A stretch of 43,779 nucleotides of DNA from Acanthaster planci (lineage: Eukaryota > Echinodermata > Asteroidea > Valvatida > Acanthasteridae): the NCBI RefSeq assembly GCF_001949145.1, contig NW_019091370.1, positions 44,857 through 88,635 on the forward strand, written 5' to 3'. The notes below the pieces were generated by a model. That model saw nothing but the letters and a program-made list of their open reading frames with translations, was not told the DNA's origin and did no database searches. The position numbers were made by a program, and so were the translations under genes. Shown here one piece after another: positions 1 through 10,870 of this stretch (the first letter of the stretch is position 1; each line of letters begins with the position of its first letter).

Positions 1-490
1 AATAGGGGTCAGATTAGCGTGTAGCGGTGCTGTGTGGCTCATCGCTGCGGTGGTGGAGCGCTTTTGTCTCCGGTGGTAATCCACTTGCTCTCAATGCCCC
101 AAACCCTGGTATACAGTTTCAAAATAACGCTGGATTATCACCACTTTTGAGAGTGAAAAATGCCGGTAATGCCCAGCAGCCTGGTCTTTTATTTGGAGTA
201 CGGTCTTTTGTTACAGGGCCCTGTTTCCTTTGTCCAAGTTCGGAGTCCCCTGCCACGCATATAAACCATACGGCTCCGATTTCGGAGTCCCCGGCTGGTA
301 GTGGTTAAAAATTCATGCATGCCTTTATAGGTGCTACATTTATTGTCCAGAGTGTTGGAGATTAGGGCTTATCAGCATACAAGGAAGTGAAATCATTGAA
401 GGGTTTGAGGCTGCTGCATTTCCTATGTGACAGCAGTTTTCTAGTTTGTCATCCATTTATCTTATTAAGGGCATGTAAATTTCTACTCAG
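1..490 (+). other. intron of the CHD gene, left edge
   Basis: Ends in the acceptor used at 491. An open frame at 27-308 has no recognisable protein and no splice context. I see no exon here. Confidence 0.6.
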
Positions 491-705
491 GTGGTCGCGT
501 CGTGAGGAGGCAGACTTTTATCGTGTCCTTGCCACCTTTGGGGTAGAACAAGACCCTAAGACAGGCGAGTTTGATTGGTCTAACTTCCGAAAGCTAGCTA
601 AGCTGGAGAGGAAATATGACCATCGATTGCTTGAGTACTATCAGCATTTCCGAGCCATGTGCCTTCGTAAATGCAAGAGGGAGGACGAGATATCAGAGGA
701 GTTTG
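491..705 (+). CDS. CHD7-like: CHD exon a: SANT/SLIDE-like region
   Basis: Acceptor tttctactcag ends at 490 and donor gtatgt starts at 706. It encodes residues 1-71, beginning W-S-R-R-E-E-A-D-F-Y-R-V and continuing FDWSNFRKLAKLERK and FRAMCLRKCKRE. This resembles the RW(T/P)RREEADFYRV block of CHD7/8. It ends with one base of a split Ala codon, completed by cc at 1379. Confidence 0.93.
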
Positions 706-3700
706 GTATGTTCCACAACCTCTCAGAATAAATGAGTATTAATTGAGGTACCTAAAATGCTATTAGACCAGTGTAAAACTTGTCTTTATTTTGTATCGTT
801 AAGATGGAGTTTTCAGTGGATGTCAGGCAAAATCAAATTTGTTAAATGTGGTTTACATTTATCTGTGATTTGTACTGTAACAACTTTAGAAACATAAAGT
901 GATGTATGCTTCTACTGGGGCTGTTTTAAACACAGGGTAAGATTTGGGCTGGTTTCCTCACTGGGAGATCAGTATTTGTTCCTTAGTCACTTAAACGCAG
1001 TGAAAAAAATTCATCTTTCATATCAGTTTAACACTTGCTTGGTGTGAATGCCTCATACTACAGTAGTGGGTATGTACACATTTCAAGGAATGCTTAGAGA
1101 ATCCTCTCATGTGTGAAGGTGGTATCCTCCAATCCACTCCACTCGGGTTCATTGTTGATAAGGCATTGTGTCTTTCATAGTATTGGTGTGCCTGGCCAAC
1201 TGGCTAAAAGTACTTCAAAAGAGGAAGGGTTTAAGATATCTTGTGTGTCACAAACCATGTGTGCAAACAACCTTTGGCATTTGGAAGCATTCAACATTCA
1301 AATGCTTCCAAATGTGTAAGGGCCACCTCATTAAACACCATGACCCTAACTACAGTTGTCTGATCTCTACCCAAACAGCCTCTCTTCCTCTGCCAGACTT
1401 CACCATTGAAGAAATTTCAGAAGAGCGTGCCAACAAGGTGCTTCATCGCATTGACTTGCTACTCAAGATCCGTAATGAGGTTCTTCCCCATCCAGAGTTA
1501 ACTGCGCGTATGCGTCATTGCAGGAAGAGTCTAGAGCTACCAGACTGGTGGGAGGTGGGAATACATGACCGAGATTTGGTGATTGGTGTGGCAAGGTATG
1601 TGGCTGTGGAATAAGATTTCTGACCTATTCTAGTTTTCCCTGATCCATTTTAACAACAGACGGTCTGGATAAAATGGGATGATTTGAGATTAATTGGTTT
1701 TGATTTAGTTTGGGAGGGATAGTTTCGGTCAGTAGACTTTGATGTCATATGTTTTTGTTAAGCCTTGATGGTACGGATACATAATTCCTATTTTGGTATG
1801 TTCTATTTGAAAAATATTAAAGATGCTTTTGTAATGTTTCAAGTTACATGTTTCCTTGATACTTTTTCACCCAGTTTGAACAATTACCTCAGTAATACAA
1901 AGAAGCATATCCCAAAACATCATTGTGGAGAAGTTGTTCAATGAGGAAAAAATTGTCCCTCTAAAACCAGTAGCATTTTGCCTGACACTATTGGACTTTG
2001 CTGTGAGTACCAACCAATATCTGAGAACAACTTCAATTGGAAAGATAAGGCAACAAACTAGAATGGGTTGACAATAAAGAATATCCTTTAGAAAAGTAAT
2101 TAACAAGACCCGAGTTTAACACCTGGTCAAAGTTGTAGATGATTTTGCCTCTTATGTGTGTATCAGCTTATAACATTTGATGAAATTTTAATGAAGTTTT
2201 ATTCATGGAATTAAAAGGATATAACTTTGTGATGTTTGCCCACAGGTATGGCATTAACCGCATGGAATCCCAACAACAAATGCTGGCAGATCCTGACCTC
2301 TCTTTCAAGGATCTCAAAGATAAATACCCTCTCATGATCCCTGTGCCTGTCCCCCTACCAGCTACTGTCAAAACTCCTGCAGAACCCTCCCAAAAGGGAA
2401 GCAACAGAACTAGTAATGCCAGTCCCAGACCAGAAGATGATATGTTAAGAACTAGTAGGGAAGCACTTCCTAAGACCCAAGGGGAGAAGGAAAATGCCAC
2501 TTCTGAAATGATAGAAGATTCAGAATATATATCAAATTCTCAGGATGCTGAGAAGGAGACTGAGGCAGTACAGCAAGCCAAGCAGGTAGAATCAGATGAA
2601 TCAGGTATTGAGGATGGTGGAAATGATGAAACCAACATAATGAATAGCCAAGTGAAAGTCACTGTGTCAAAGGATGACAACGTCTTCCCATCAACACAGA
2701 AGTCAGGAACTGCATTGCTTGGGGATGTTTCACTGAATGATGAAGGGAAAATATCCAAAGATTATAGTGACATAAGTACTAAGAGTGAGGATGACAAAGC
2801 AAGAGATGAACCTGACTGTGCAACTGACAAAATTACTGACAATTCCAACACGGACAGCCCAGAAAATGAAGAAAGAAATAGTCTCCTCAACAGAAGTCAA
2901 AGCACAGAACCCAAATGTACAGACTTAATCCAGGATATGGAATATGGTAGTCCAAGGTCATTAACAGCTGGTGACGAGTGTAGCCAACGTCAGACATCAG
3001 AAGTCACCAGTGCATCAACAAATATGACATATGCATTCCTCATGAAATGGCCCAAGGTAGGATCAGTAGGAATCATGATGTGTTTTTGAAGCCAAAAGTT
3101 GTACACAAAATATGTATCTGTCATAATCAAATCTCAACCTGTTATTAGCTAGTAAAATGGTTTTCTAGGGCTATACTGAGAAGTATGGACGTCCAGAGGT
3201 CAATTGCAACATTGATTCTCATTTAATTAAACAAACTCAATATGGAATATAAGTTTTCAAAGAAACTTTGAAAATTAGTGAGAGCCTACATGTAATGACA
3301 GGTTGTACATTGTTTTATCAGTTCATAGAATGGCTATGGCAAAGGAAGTGTGTTACCACATTTCTTCATTAAATGTAAACTTGAAAACAAATCCTGATTT
3401 TGTCTAGGACCGAGTTATTGTGCACCGTCTGGAAAATATCTGCCACTGTGTGTTGAAGAACTGCTGGCCAGGGCGGCGACAAAATCACCACAATCAAGAG
3501 GCTAAAGCCCAGCTTGCTGCTGTCAGTAAACATCAGTATGACTTAGACCATAAGGACCTAATGCAACCAGGAAATGAGCATCTGTGGGATCCTTCAGCAG
3601 TACCTCCAGAGCACAACTATGCTGGCATGGCAGATGGTTTGTTGGCACTGGTACATCAGAGAAAACGTAGAAGAAAGCGCAAATTGGAGCCAGGTATTAA

Positions 3701-6700
3701 AAATGGTCTTTCATTAGTGGAACTATTTTCCAATTGGTAAGCTCAGGTTGAAATAAAACTATACCGCCAGAACAAATTGTGGCTGCACCCAGATCAGACA
3801 AATGAGCACATTTGCTGTTTGAATCTCTTAACCCCTTCCTGCCGGGAATTGAGATCCTCAGCCCGCTTTTCAACTATTATTCTCAGCCCACGCTCGAGTG
3901 AACACGGTGAAAGAAGGCAGACCCTGGCTCTTGTATATATGGTAATTGGTGTTTGTGTGTAGCCCAGAAATGAAAAGACCGAATTTGCATCATAATCACC
4001 AGCTCCACAATAGTCCCCACTTTGAAAAGAGGCAACGGGAATGTGGAAGGGTGAGTAGAGCCGCATGCCACAGAACAATCAGCCTTTTCACCGTGTAATT
4101 CAAAACGTGCAGAGCACGTAGGGCCACAAACCGAGAATTTGCAGTTTGGCAGGTGGCCTTCGTGGCCAAGCGAGGCTGGAATTCTTGGAGTCGGCTTTCA
4201 GAAAGAAATTCTCGTTGTCAAGGGGTTAACTCTTATCCTACTTGATACCTTCAAATCCACCAAGATGTTCAGGATTGTCAAAGTTTGAGTCTAGTCACTG
4301 TTGCTTTACATTGGTAATATTCTTTTAAGAATTCCCCATCAGCTACCTGGACAGAGAAGGATTTTGTAAGATAAAGGATTGTTCTTTTCAAAATATTTCT
4401 ATATCGGGATAAAATAATTACATTTTCTATTAGATGTATTCTCCAAGCTACCAACACCAATTTACCTCTTCCAATAAAAGGAACATTATTAGAACAACTG
4501 CTGTGAGTTAATCAGGCCCAATATTAAGACTAATGTGTCTTTCATTTCCTACAGAAACCGAGCTGCCTTCAGTGGCAGACAAGTCAGCATCCGAGTCACC
4601 CCTGGATCTTTCCCAGGGATCATCTCGCTGCCATGTCCAAGATGCTGAGTTAGGGAGACCAGGCTTGGAAACAGTGGACAGAGAAGGCAGCAAGTCCAGT
4701 CATAGACCAGTCAATCCCATCAGAAGACCATCCATAGAGGAAATAAGAAGAAAAAAGAAGAAGTCATACTTGAAGGTCAAGCTCAAGGCGATGCACAGTG
4801 TACAAATGATGAAATCGGAGGTTAGTTCTTCAGTGCAAACAAAAAAGAAGAAATCTTTGCTGAATGAAAAAATGTTGGTGTATCTTGGACAGTCAGTGGA
4901 TGATGTAACATGATGTACTTTACTTGGAGGGGTGGGTACTAATTTTTTTTACTTTTGAACAGTCAATTCTGACCAAGCAGTTGCAAAAAAGTTACAATGG
5001 GATTGCGGATAGTATTGTAGCTGTAGGAATTTCTTATTGTGTTTTGGGCATACTGCAGAAGATTTACATTCTGTTTTGATTGATCTTCTAAAAAGCTGTC
5101 TGTTGATACACAATTAGGAACTACTCAAGAGTAGTAATGAGATTACAAAAAGAAGAAAAAGGTCAGGATCACACAAAGTTCTTGGTGACTTCGCCATTGT
5201 GTTGTTTCCTATAACTAAGAGATTCCTATTAAGATTTGTGGTGCCGTGATGTAGTATAGTGACATATTCTGTCTTCTGATCTTTTGCTTTGGCTGTCAAG
5301 GATGAACACATGCAAGCCAGTGCTGCAAAGAAGAAGAAGAAAGCGAAACGCTTGAATTTGGCCAACTTCAGCGATGGTAAGGTTTTACTCAGTAAACATG
5401 TACATGTCAAGGTTTGGAGATACACCATTTAATAGACTGAAGAAGAAGCAGAGTATCACTGATGAGAACTGGAGGTTTTAACTGATGTGTTGGTCAGTGT
5501 GCTGTGTGCTAGCACTCTCTCAAGAAGTTTTTTGCGTGTTTGTCATAGATGACCATGTGCCAGTCATCAGCCGGAAAACTGGGGATAAGCTGTCAGGGGA
5601 ATCAGCTCCCCTCAAGAAGGATTTAATTGCATGGTTGGAAGCCAACCCCGACTTTGTCATTCAAAATCAGGCTCACTGGTCTTTTTCCACTCCAGAGAAT
5701 CTGGCTGCAACTCTAGCAACTTCAGAGGTAGGGTTTTTGAGAGTTTAATATTTTGTCTTAATCATTGTGTTTGGGCAGACTTTGACCAAGAATAATTGAG
5801 AACTCCTAACAGGTAGCATGGCTGTTTCAACATTTTAGATGCACTTGGTAGATTCAGAAGGGTGTCTAGAAAAACCTTGAAAAGGGTTAGTGTTTTCATG
5901 TAATATGTGGTTTGTTCGCATGATTCCTGTTTCCTTTGTTGCATCTCCATATTTTTCTGTTTTTGTTATTTGTTCCAATCATCACACTAGGACTCTCAAG
6001 AAGAGATTCCAGGTAACAGTGCAGCCACCACCACCAACAATCAGATGAAAACCAAGCGACGACGGCTCAGAAATCCGGCTAAGCTGGACCTAAACAAGAT
6101 CACTGAAGAAGAACGAGTAGGGATCATCGAGCAAGAGACTGGTCGCAAGCTGTCTGCCAAATTGGTGCCCATGCTGAAGAATCTTGGAGAATGGCTGGAA
6201 AAACATCCAGGGTATAATGTAGGCCCAGACTGGGCAGAGATTGTTAAGTCAAAGGTCAGTATTGGCTGAAGGTACTGGCAAATTCATGCAAATCCCTTCA
6301 CGAGATACTGATACATCATTTAAAAACATCATTTATTATGTGAAAATGAACATTTGGTACGTCCTTCAACAAAATTTACTAAGGTTGTATCAGTGCTTTC
6401 CAACACCCGCAGGAAAAAATTGGTTGTATTGGACTCAACCCCACAGCCTCCTGCTTCTTTGAGTGGACATTTTTAACCTCTCAGTCCATGAGCTTGTGAA
6501 AGTTTGCTTGTTACGTATTCTGTATAACAGCAGGTACCACTTTTATTTTGAATATTTTTCTAATGTAGGGAAATTTGCCGCCTGAACTGCATAGCCGGAT
6601 TATGCTGTCACCTGCTAAATCAACTTCACCTCTGATTCAACCTGCCTTGTATCCAGCAGTTCTTCCAACTAGTCAAGCTTACCCATCAAACCACCTCACT

Positions 6701-7207
6701 ACCTCCACAGACCTCAGTAGCAAAGTCTCCATGCAAATTGGCACTGGTACCCTCGGGGGGCTGGCCTTATCTGGATATCATCATCCTTTAGGATTAGGGG
6801 CCCTGCCAATAGGGGTTGCTCCTATAGCAAGCTTGGCTGGCCTGGAACCTCCAGTTCAATCCAAGGGAAATGCCAAGGAGAAGGCAAGAAAACGCAAGAG
6901 CACATCACCACGGAAAATTCTATCTGCTGACCAGCCAGTGATGTCTGTAAGTACCCCTGGAACTCTTGCTGGGATATCTCCATTCCTTCTCCCAAGCACA
7001 GCAGGAATGTACTACTCCCCATTCTTAGCTACCCAAGGACTAGTTCCCACCAGCATACCCCTGGACGTGACCGACATGAATGGGGCAAAGCAGAAGCAAG
7101 TTTCCAGTCCTAGACAGGCAGATGCTAGTGATGATGAAGCTGAAGAAAATGAGATAGGGAGTGAGCATGATACAGACCAAGCAGAAAAAGTTAAAGAGAA
7201 CAAATAA
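491..7207 (+). CDS. CHD7-like: CHD6/7/8/9 (kismet-type) chromatin remodeller, 3' part of the gene
   Basis: Nine coding exons join in frame: 491-705, 1379-1595, 2246-3056, 3408-3693, 4555-4820, 5301-5376, 5549-5727, 5991-6254 and 6569-7207. They give 983 residues plus a stop; numbering starts at the first full codon (492). Seen: the block RREEADFYRV...FDWSNFR, then HDRDLVIGVARYG and the WPKDRVIVHRLENICH motif, all matching what I remember of vertebrate CHD7 downstream of the helicase. A long acidic/Ser-rich linker, a Lys-rich stretch and two BRK domains follow. Family knowledge: these nuclear ATPases slide nucleosomes at enhancers and active genes; Drosophila has one gene (kismet), vertebrates four (CHD6-9). 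Chromodomains and ATPase must lie to the left of the window. The tail is low-complexity and acidic. It is convergent with RAB2. Which vertebrate paralogue is closest cannot be told, and a single pre-duplication gene is expected. Confidence 0.95.
1379..1595 (+). CDS. CHD7-like: CHD exon b: HDRDL motif
   Basis: Acceptor ctctacccaaacag ends at 1378; donor gtatgt starts at 1596. Residues 73-143 include ITEER-like EISEERANKVLHRIDLL, LPDWWEVG and IHDRDLVIGVA, the counterpart of CHD7 WW-x-x-G-x-HDRDLL-x-GAAKHG. It ends two bases into an Arg codon. Confidence 0.93.
2246..3056 (+). CDS. CHD7-like: CHD exon c: linker ending in WPK
   Basis: Acceptor tgtttgcccacag ends at 2245; donor gtagga starts at 3057. 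Residues 145-414 open with YGINRMESQQQML and DPDLSF (CHD7 has NDPELSF). About 230 residues of Ser/Glu/Asp-rich, probably disordered linker follow. The exon closes with FLMKWPK, phase 0, which joins DRVIVHRLENICH in the next exon as in CHD7. The linker shows no domain I recognise. Confidence 0.92.
3408..3693 (+). CDS. CHD7-like: CHD exon d: RLENICH block
   Basis: Acceptor ttttgtctag ends at 3407. Residues 415-509 are DRVIVHRLENICHCVLKNCWPG, a His-rich stretch, then HLWDPSAVPPEHNY and a basic run RKRRRKRK that may be a nuclear-localisation signal. Donor gtatta at 3694 leaves one base of a Glu codon. Confidence 0.92.
3832..4225. mobile_element. piggyBac-type MITE in a CHD intron
   Basis: A 394-base element flanked by TTAA on both sides (3828-3831 and 4226-4229). 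The inverted ends start CCCCTT; aligned over 19 bases, the ends (CCCCTTCCTGCCGGGAATT and, on the other strand, CCCCTTGACAACGAGAATT) agree at about 13. TTAA target duplication and CCY-type ends are the hallmark of piggyBac. No transposase frame is present, so it is non-autonomous. It sits between CHD exons d and e. Confidence 0.7.
4555..4820 (+). CDS. CHD7-like: CHD exon e: Ser-rich then Lys-rich linker
   Basis: Acceptor ttcctacag ends at 4554; donor gttagt starts at 4821. Residues 511-598 contain SASESPLDLSQG, then RRPSIEEIRRKKKKSYLKVK. The open frame runs on to 4913 without splicing, but only splicing at 4820 reaches the BRK exons in frame. Confidence 0.85.
5301..5376 (+). CDS. CHD7-like: CHD exon f: short Lys-rich exon
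   Basis: A 76-base exon too short for a simple ORF scan, bounded by ctttggctgtcaag (ends 5300) and gtaagg (starts 5377). It encodes DEHMQASAAKKKKKAKRL then NLANFSD and leaves one base that completes an Asp codon at 5549. It is inferred from splice sites, phase and its join to the BRK exon. Confidence 0.75.
5549..5727 (+). CDS. CHD7-like: CHD exon g: first BRK domain
   Basis: Acceptor gtgtttgtcatag ends at 5548; donor gtaggg starts at 5728. Residues 625-683 read DHVPVISRKTGDKLSGESAP followed by LKKDLIAWLEANPDF. This is the BRK signature (VPVIN-x-x-x-G-x-x-L-x-G-x-x-AP...L-x-x-WL-x-x-P-x-F/Y) of kismet/CHD7-9 and Brahma-type proteins. Confidence 0.92.
5991..6254 (+). CDS. CHD7-like: CHD exon h: second, diverged BRK domain
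   Basis: Acceptor atcacactag ends at 5990; donor gtcagt starts at 6255. Residues 684-771 contain RRRLRNPAKLDLNKITEEER (CHD7: RNPNKLDINTLTGEER), then VGIIEQETGRKLSAKLVPML, LGEWLEKHPGY and GPDWAEIVKSK. The VPVVN and AP signature residues of BRK are replaced here by VGIIE and VP. Confidence 0.92.
6569..7207 (+). CDS. CHD7-like: CHD terminal exon with acidic tail and stop
   Basis: Acceptor tttctaatgtag ends at 6568. Residues 772-983 start GNLPPELHSRIMLSP (the position of SGFVPESMFDRLL in CHD7). A Pro/Gly/Leu-rich region, a basic patch KARKRKSTSPRK and an Asp/Glu-rich end (ASDDEAEENEIGSEHDTD) follow, with TAA at 7205-7207. The Leu/Gly-rich and acidic layout is shared in outline with CHD7/8 C-termini; alignment outside the first 15 residues is weak. 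Confidence 0.88.
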   Translation, partial: GNLPPELHSRIMLSPAKSTSPLIQPALYPAVLPTSQAYPSNHLTTSTDLSSKVSMQIGTGTLGGLALSGYHHPLGLGALPIGVAPIASLAGLEPPVQSKGNAKEKARKRKSTSPRKILSADQPVMSVSTPGTLAGISPFLLPSTAGMYYSPFLATQGLVPTSIPLDVTDMNGAKQKQVSSPRQADASDDEAEENEIGSEHDTDQAEKVKENK

Positions 7208-7654
7208 GGCATGTCTCTTGATAAGGAACTTATACTGTAATGATGCAAGTGGATAATTGGGATAGGGGAATTCCGAGACCACTGTGAGCCCTTTACATTG
7301 GCTTGTCATGCTTAGAGCAACTTGCCTTCACAATATATCAAGATGCAAAGAGGTACAGTGAGAAACTTGCACTGCTTTGTCATTAGTGCATTTTACATAG
7401 CTTGAAAAGTTAAAGATGCAGCAGGTTATGTAGGTGAGAGCTGTGTGTTCTGAACCATGGTGGTCACAAAATTCCTCCCTTCATTTGCAGCTGCCTTGGC
7501 AGTGACTTCCGAAAATTACTGTTAATGCTGCACTTGGCCATACAAATATCATGACAGCATTGTGGTCAATTGTGCACATCGACGCAGAAAGTCTGTCTTT
7601 TCTAAGTATTTATTTCTGTGAATTTACAGGAAAATAAGAACATAAGCTTGTTAA

Positions 7655-7660
7655 AATAAA
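7655..7660 (+). promoter_or_regulatory. candidate CHD polyadenylation signal
   Basis: First canonical AATAAA after the CHD stop, about 450 bases downstream. Further copies at 8090-8095 and 8198-8203 allow longer 3' ends. A Pumilio-type TGTAGATA lies at 7844-7851, inside the longer forms. Confidence 0.4.
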
Positions 7661-10374
7661 TTAGGTCTATTTATTTGTACAGTCAGACTGTTACCTGATG
7701 TTGCATTTCATTAAAGTTGCAACTTGCAGGGTGTTAACAAGCGAGAACCACTGAACAAGCTCTGGGTTTGGGGGGTGGTTATGTTTTTTGAGTTACTGAA
7801 TGTATGCTGTGGTCTAATGATGAACCACCTGACTTGTCCTTTTTGTAGATACTGTACACTTGCAATGTAAAATGTTTTAAGACTTTGGGGAAAATATTAA
7901 TAATTTTTTGTTGTGTTAAATGAATACAGTACATTAAAAAGGAAAGAAAATTTGGGTATATTGAAAGATTAAAGTTGTGATAACCAAATGAGTGGGTTTT
8001 TTTTGCTCTGTTCATGGTGGTTTTAATTTACTTCTCCTTGGACTCGACAGTGGCGATTCACATTTCATTGTCCCTGGAAAAGGGTTTTTAATAAAATATT
8101 TCTCAAGCAGAGCTTTAGGAACCAATACTAGGCAATTTGCCAAAGAAATTTGAAGGTTTGTTGTGCTCTTAGGAGAGCCAATTTGAATAATCTGAAAAAT
8201 AAATCGTGATTAATTTGAGGGATCCACATTTGTTAAACTTGTTAAAATCAGTGGACTAAATGAGAAGTCACACTTCCCCGATTTCAGTTGATAACCATGT
8301 GGAAAATACATTTCTTGCAGGATGACTTTTGTATGCACTAAATGTAGCAGTGCAAAACTGTCCTGTGTATTGGTTTATTTGAAAAAAAGTTGTCGGGCAT
8401 TTGGTTCGATTTGGATGAAATCAGAATTAATAGCCCAGCAAATGGTAGAACATTTCACACAATCATGAGCAATTAAAGTTTCTCTTCAGATATTTTGAGT
8501 TTATTTTTTGTCTATATGTAGCAAGATTAGTTGCCCTAAAATAACCAACACCAACATTAAAGTAAATCACATGACTACATTTACCTACAGATTTCTTGTC
8601 CTATTGAGGCTCCAAAGATTTAAAACATTGAATCACCTTTTCAGAGTATAGAAATTGGCAGAACCATCTGCTTTTCTATCAGCAGACCACTTTTAGTCAT
8701 ACCCTCCCACAGAACTTCCGTAGTCGTCACTGTTGTATCAGTACAAGGGCATGAGAACATGGAAGGCTATGTACATATAGTTTATAAATTTCCTTCCATT
8801 CTGACCACCAAAAAGCAGTCCATGCACAAGCAAAAGTGAAGTTACAATACATGTGAAATTCACCCAACAGCACAGAATACTAATCCATTCTATTTATGAC
8901 TGCAGGGGAAAAAGAAGCATACATGAACATCAAAGGCAAATAATACAACTTTATTACAGGAGTATTCTCAAATCTTATCCCTCACTGATTTAATAAAGCA
9001 TTTAAATTATCCAAGGCTGAGTTTAGGAAGTTCTCATCTAGCCCAACTAGTCAAATTTCAAAATACTTTCTACTGGTACTTGTTAATTCAGTGGTGGTTT
9101 CCTCACAAGTCACATACATGTGAAGATGTGGTCAAGTCTGTTACAAATCTGGTCACAAGTAACTGGGAAAAAGAATACTTCCTTCACCTTTTTCAATAGG
9201 TAGAGACTCGGCTTCGAGTGGAGGTTTTGTGACTGACTTTCGACAAATTCATTTCAATAATCAGATTCCCCCCCCAAGAAAGTTTCACAAATGAAAGAAC
9301 CAGAACCGAAACTATTTTCAAAATTTACACAGGTTCAGGGAACATGACCCCCAAGCAGTCCAGATACCTCCACCTGGTATGCAATGGGTGAATTTATTTA
9401 CGTACATGTAAAGTACAGCTTATTGTGAGGTTCAACTGATGGATCCAATCGTCTGCTGGGACTGGATTGCTACAGTGGTTGAAATATGCTTTTTTAACAC
9501 AAAAAGCTTCCAGGACTAATTGTGTAATGTGCACCTAAAACTCCTCCAACACTCAATCTCAAAGGATTCATGTCCCTCAAGATTTTGACATGTTCTTCAA
9601 ACCAATATTGTAAATGTTCATCAAATTATGTTCAGGTAATAGCCAGAAGTATGGCTGAATTACTACCAATTTAAATACTGACAAAGTTTTCAGATCTTTA
9701 CAAACATTAATTACAGTCTTCATGTTGTGGGTTGAGATGAAATCTCGAACGATTTATACTTGGTATAAATTTCTATGTTATCTTGCTTAGAATTTTTACA
9801 GAAAGTTTATGGCCACTAAATCAAGGCATGCAATGCCTCCAGTTTTTTCTCTGTCACTATTTTTTAAAATTAACCCTTCAATTGGTCAAATTTACAGAAC
9901 GAATACTGCACGCCTGTCACAAAAGCAATTACATTCCACAGTGCACAAATGCATTTTATGTGTAACTGTATATACATATTTAGGGTGTTTCATTATAAAG
10001 GTTTTAGTTAAATGCCAAAAGGGTGCATGTGCATGTACCAATGTTTGGTGTTTGTGTGGTGCTCAGGGGACCACTTCCTTTCACAATAAAGGTAACCTGG
10101 AAACAATAATTATTCTATTTTGGTACATAAGTATCATTTCTCTTAAGTTTTCTCAAGCAAAGCAGGAGTCACTTGAATGTAAAACTAACAACTACTCTTC
10201 GTTATTTCCCACTTCAAAGCCTTTATTTTATGGTAATACAGATCCTTTAATAATATACAGATACATCCAAAGTACTAGCTGCTACTTGTAACAACTGGGT
10301 CATATCTCAGTCATGCAGGATTTTGGCCACTCAAAGCAAGACATTTCTGTGTTCCAAAGAAAATGTTATCAACA

Positions 10375-10380
10375 TTTATT
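10375..10380 (-). promoter_or_regulatory. candidate RAB2 polyadenylation signal
   Basis: AATAAA on the minus strand, about 1.9 kb past the RAB2 stop; the nearest canonical signal I found. ATTAAA variants lie nearer, and another AATAAA at 8950-8955 would give a 3.4 kb UTR. Confidence 0.3.
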
Positions 10381-10682
10381 GTATATTAATAGTTCAACTG
10401 ATTGGGTAAGCTGACATGTTTTTTATCTATTAAGTCATCATTCAATATAAATATTCAACACCAAAAAGCCATTCTATGGTATTTTAGGCAGTTTTTAGAA
10501 GCCGTGCTGAAGACTATTTGTAAGGTTTGCAATATAGACAAAAATTAAAGGAATGTACGGTAGGTTTAATCTGGTATCATACGGTCAGACCATGAGGGGG
10601 AATTTTGTAATGTGCGGTACAGTGCAACTGAAACTTTACCCAGAGCAAACGACTGGAACAATTGTGAAAAGAATTAACATTC

Positions 10683-10870
10683 ACAGGTGAATTTCCCACT
10701 TGTGAAAAAAAGCTGTGAACAATTTTCCCACTCCTGTAAAAGGTGTGAAAATTTTTCCACTGGTGAAAAAAATGTGGGGAAAAAATTTCCCACTTGTGAA
10801 TTTCTTTTTCACAAAGGGGAAAAAAGTGTGAAACTGCCTCCCACTGAGGGAACATTTTTCACAATTTGTG
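10683..10870. repeat. alternating palindromic tandem array
   Basis: About 190 bases built from the word TTTCCCACTTGTGAA and its complement alternating, with poly-A/T spacers (GTGAAAAA, TTTTTCCAC, GTGGGGAAA, TTCAC). The 15-mer occurs exactly at 10692-10706 and 10786-10800. Both strands stay open as reading frames across it (10687-10884 plus, 10577-10855 minus). I take that as an effect of composition, not coding. Confidence 0.7.

Noticed and set aside
1113-1378. In-frame extension of CHD exon b to the left
   Set aside because: The acceptor at 1378 gives the correct phase and family sequence; upstream residues do not match CHD proteins.
9809-10291. 160-codon plus-strand frame in the CHD-RAB2 spacer
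   Set aside because: No motif; it lies in the probable 3' UTR region antisense to RAB2, and the predicted peptide is low in conserved features.
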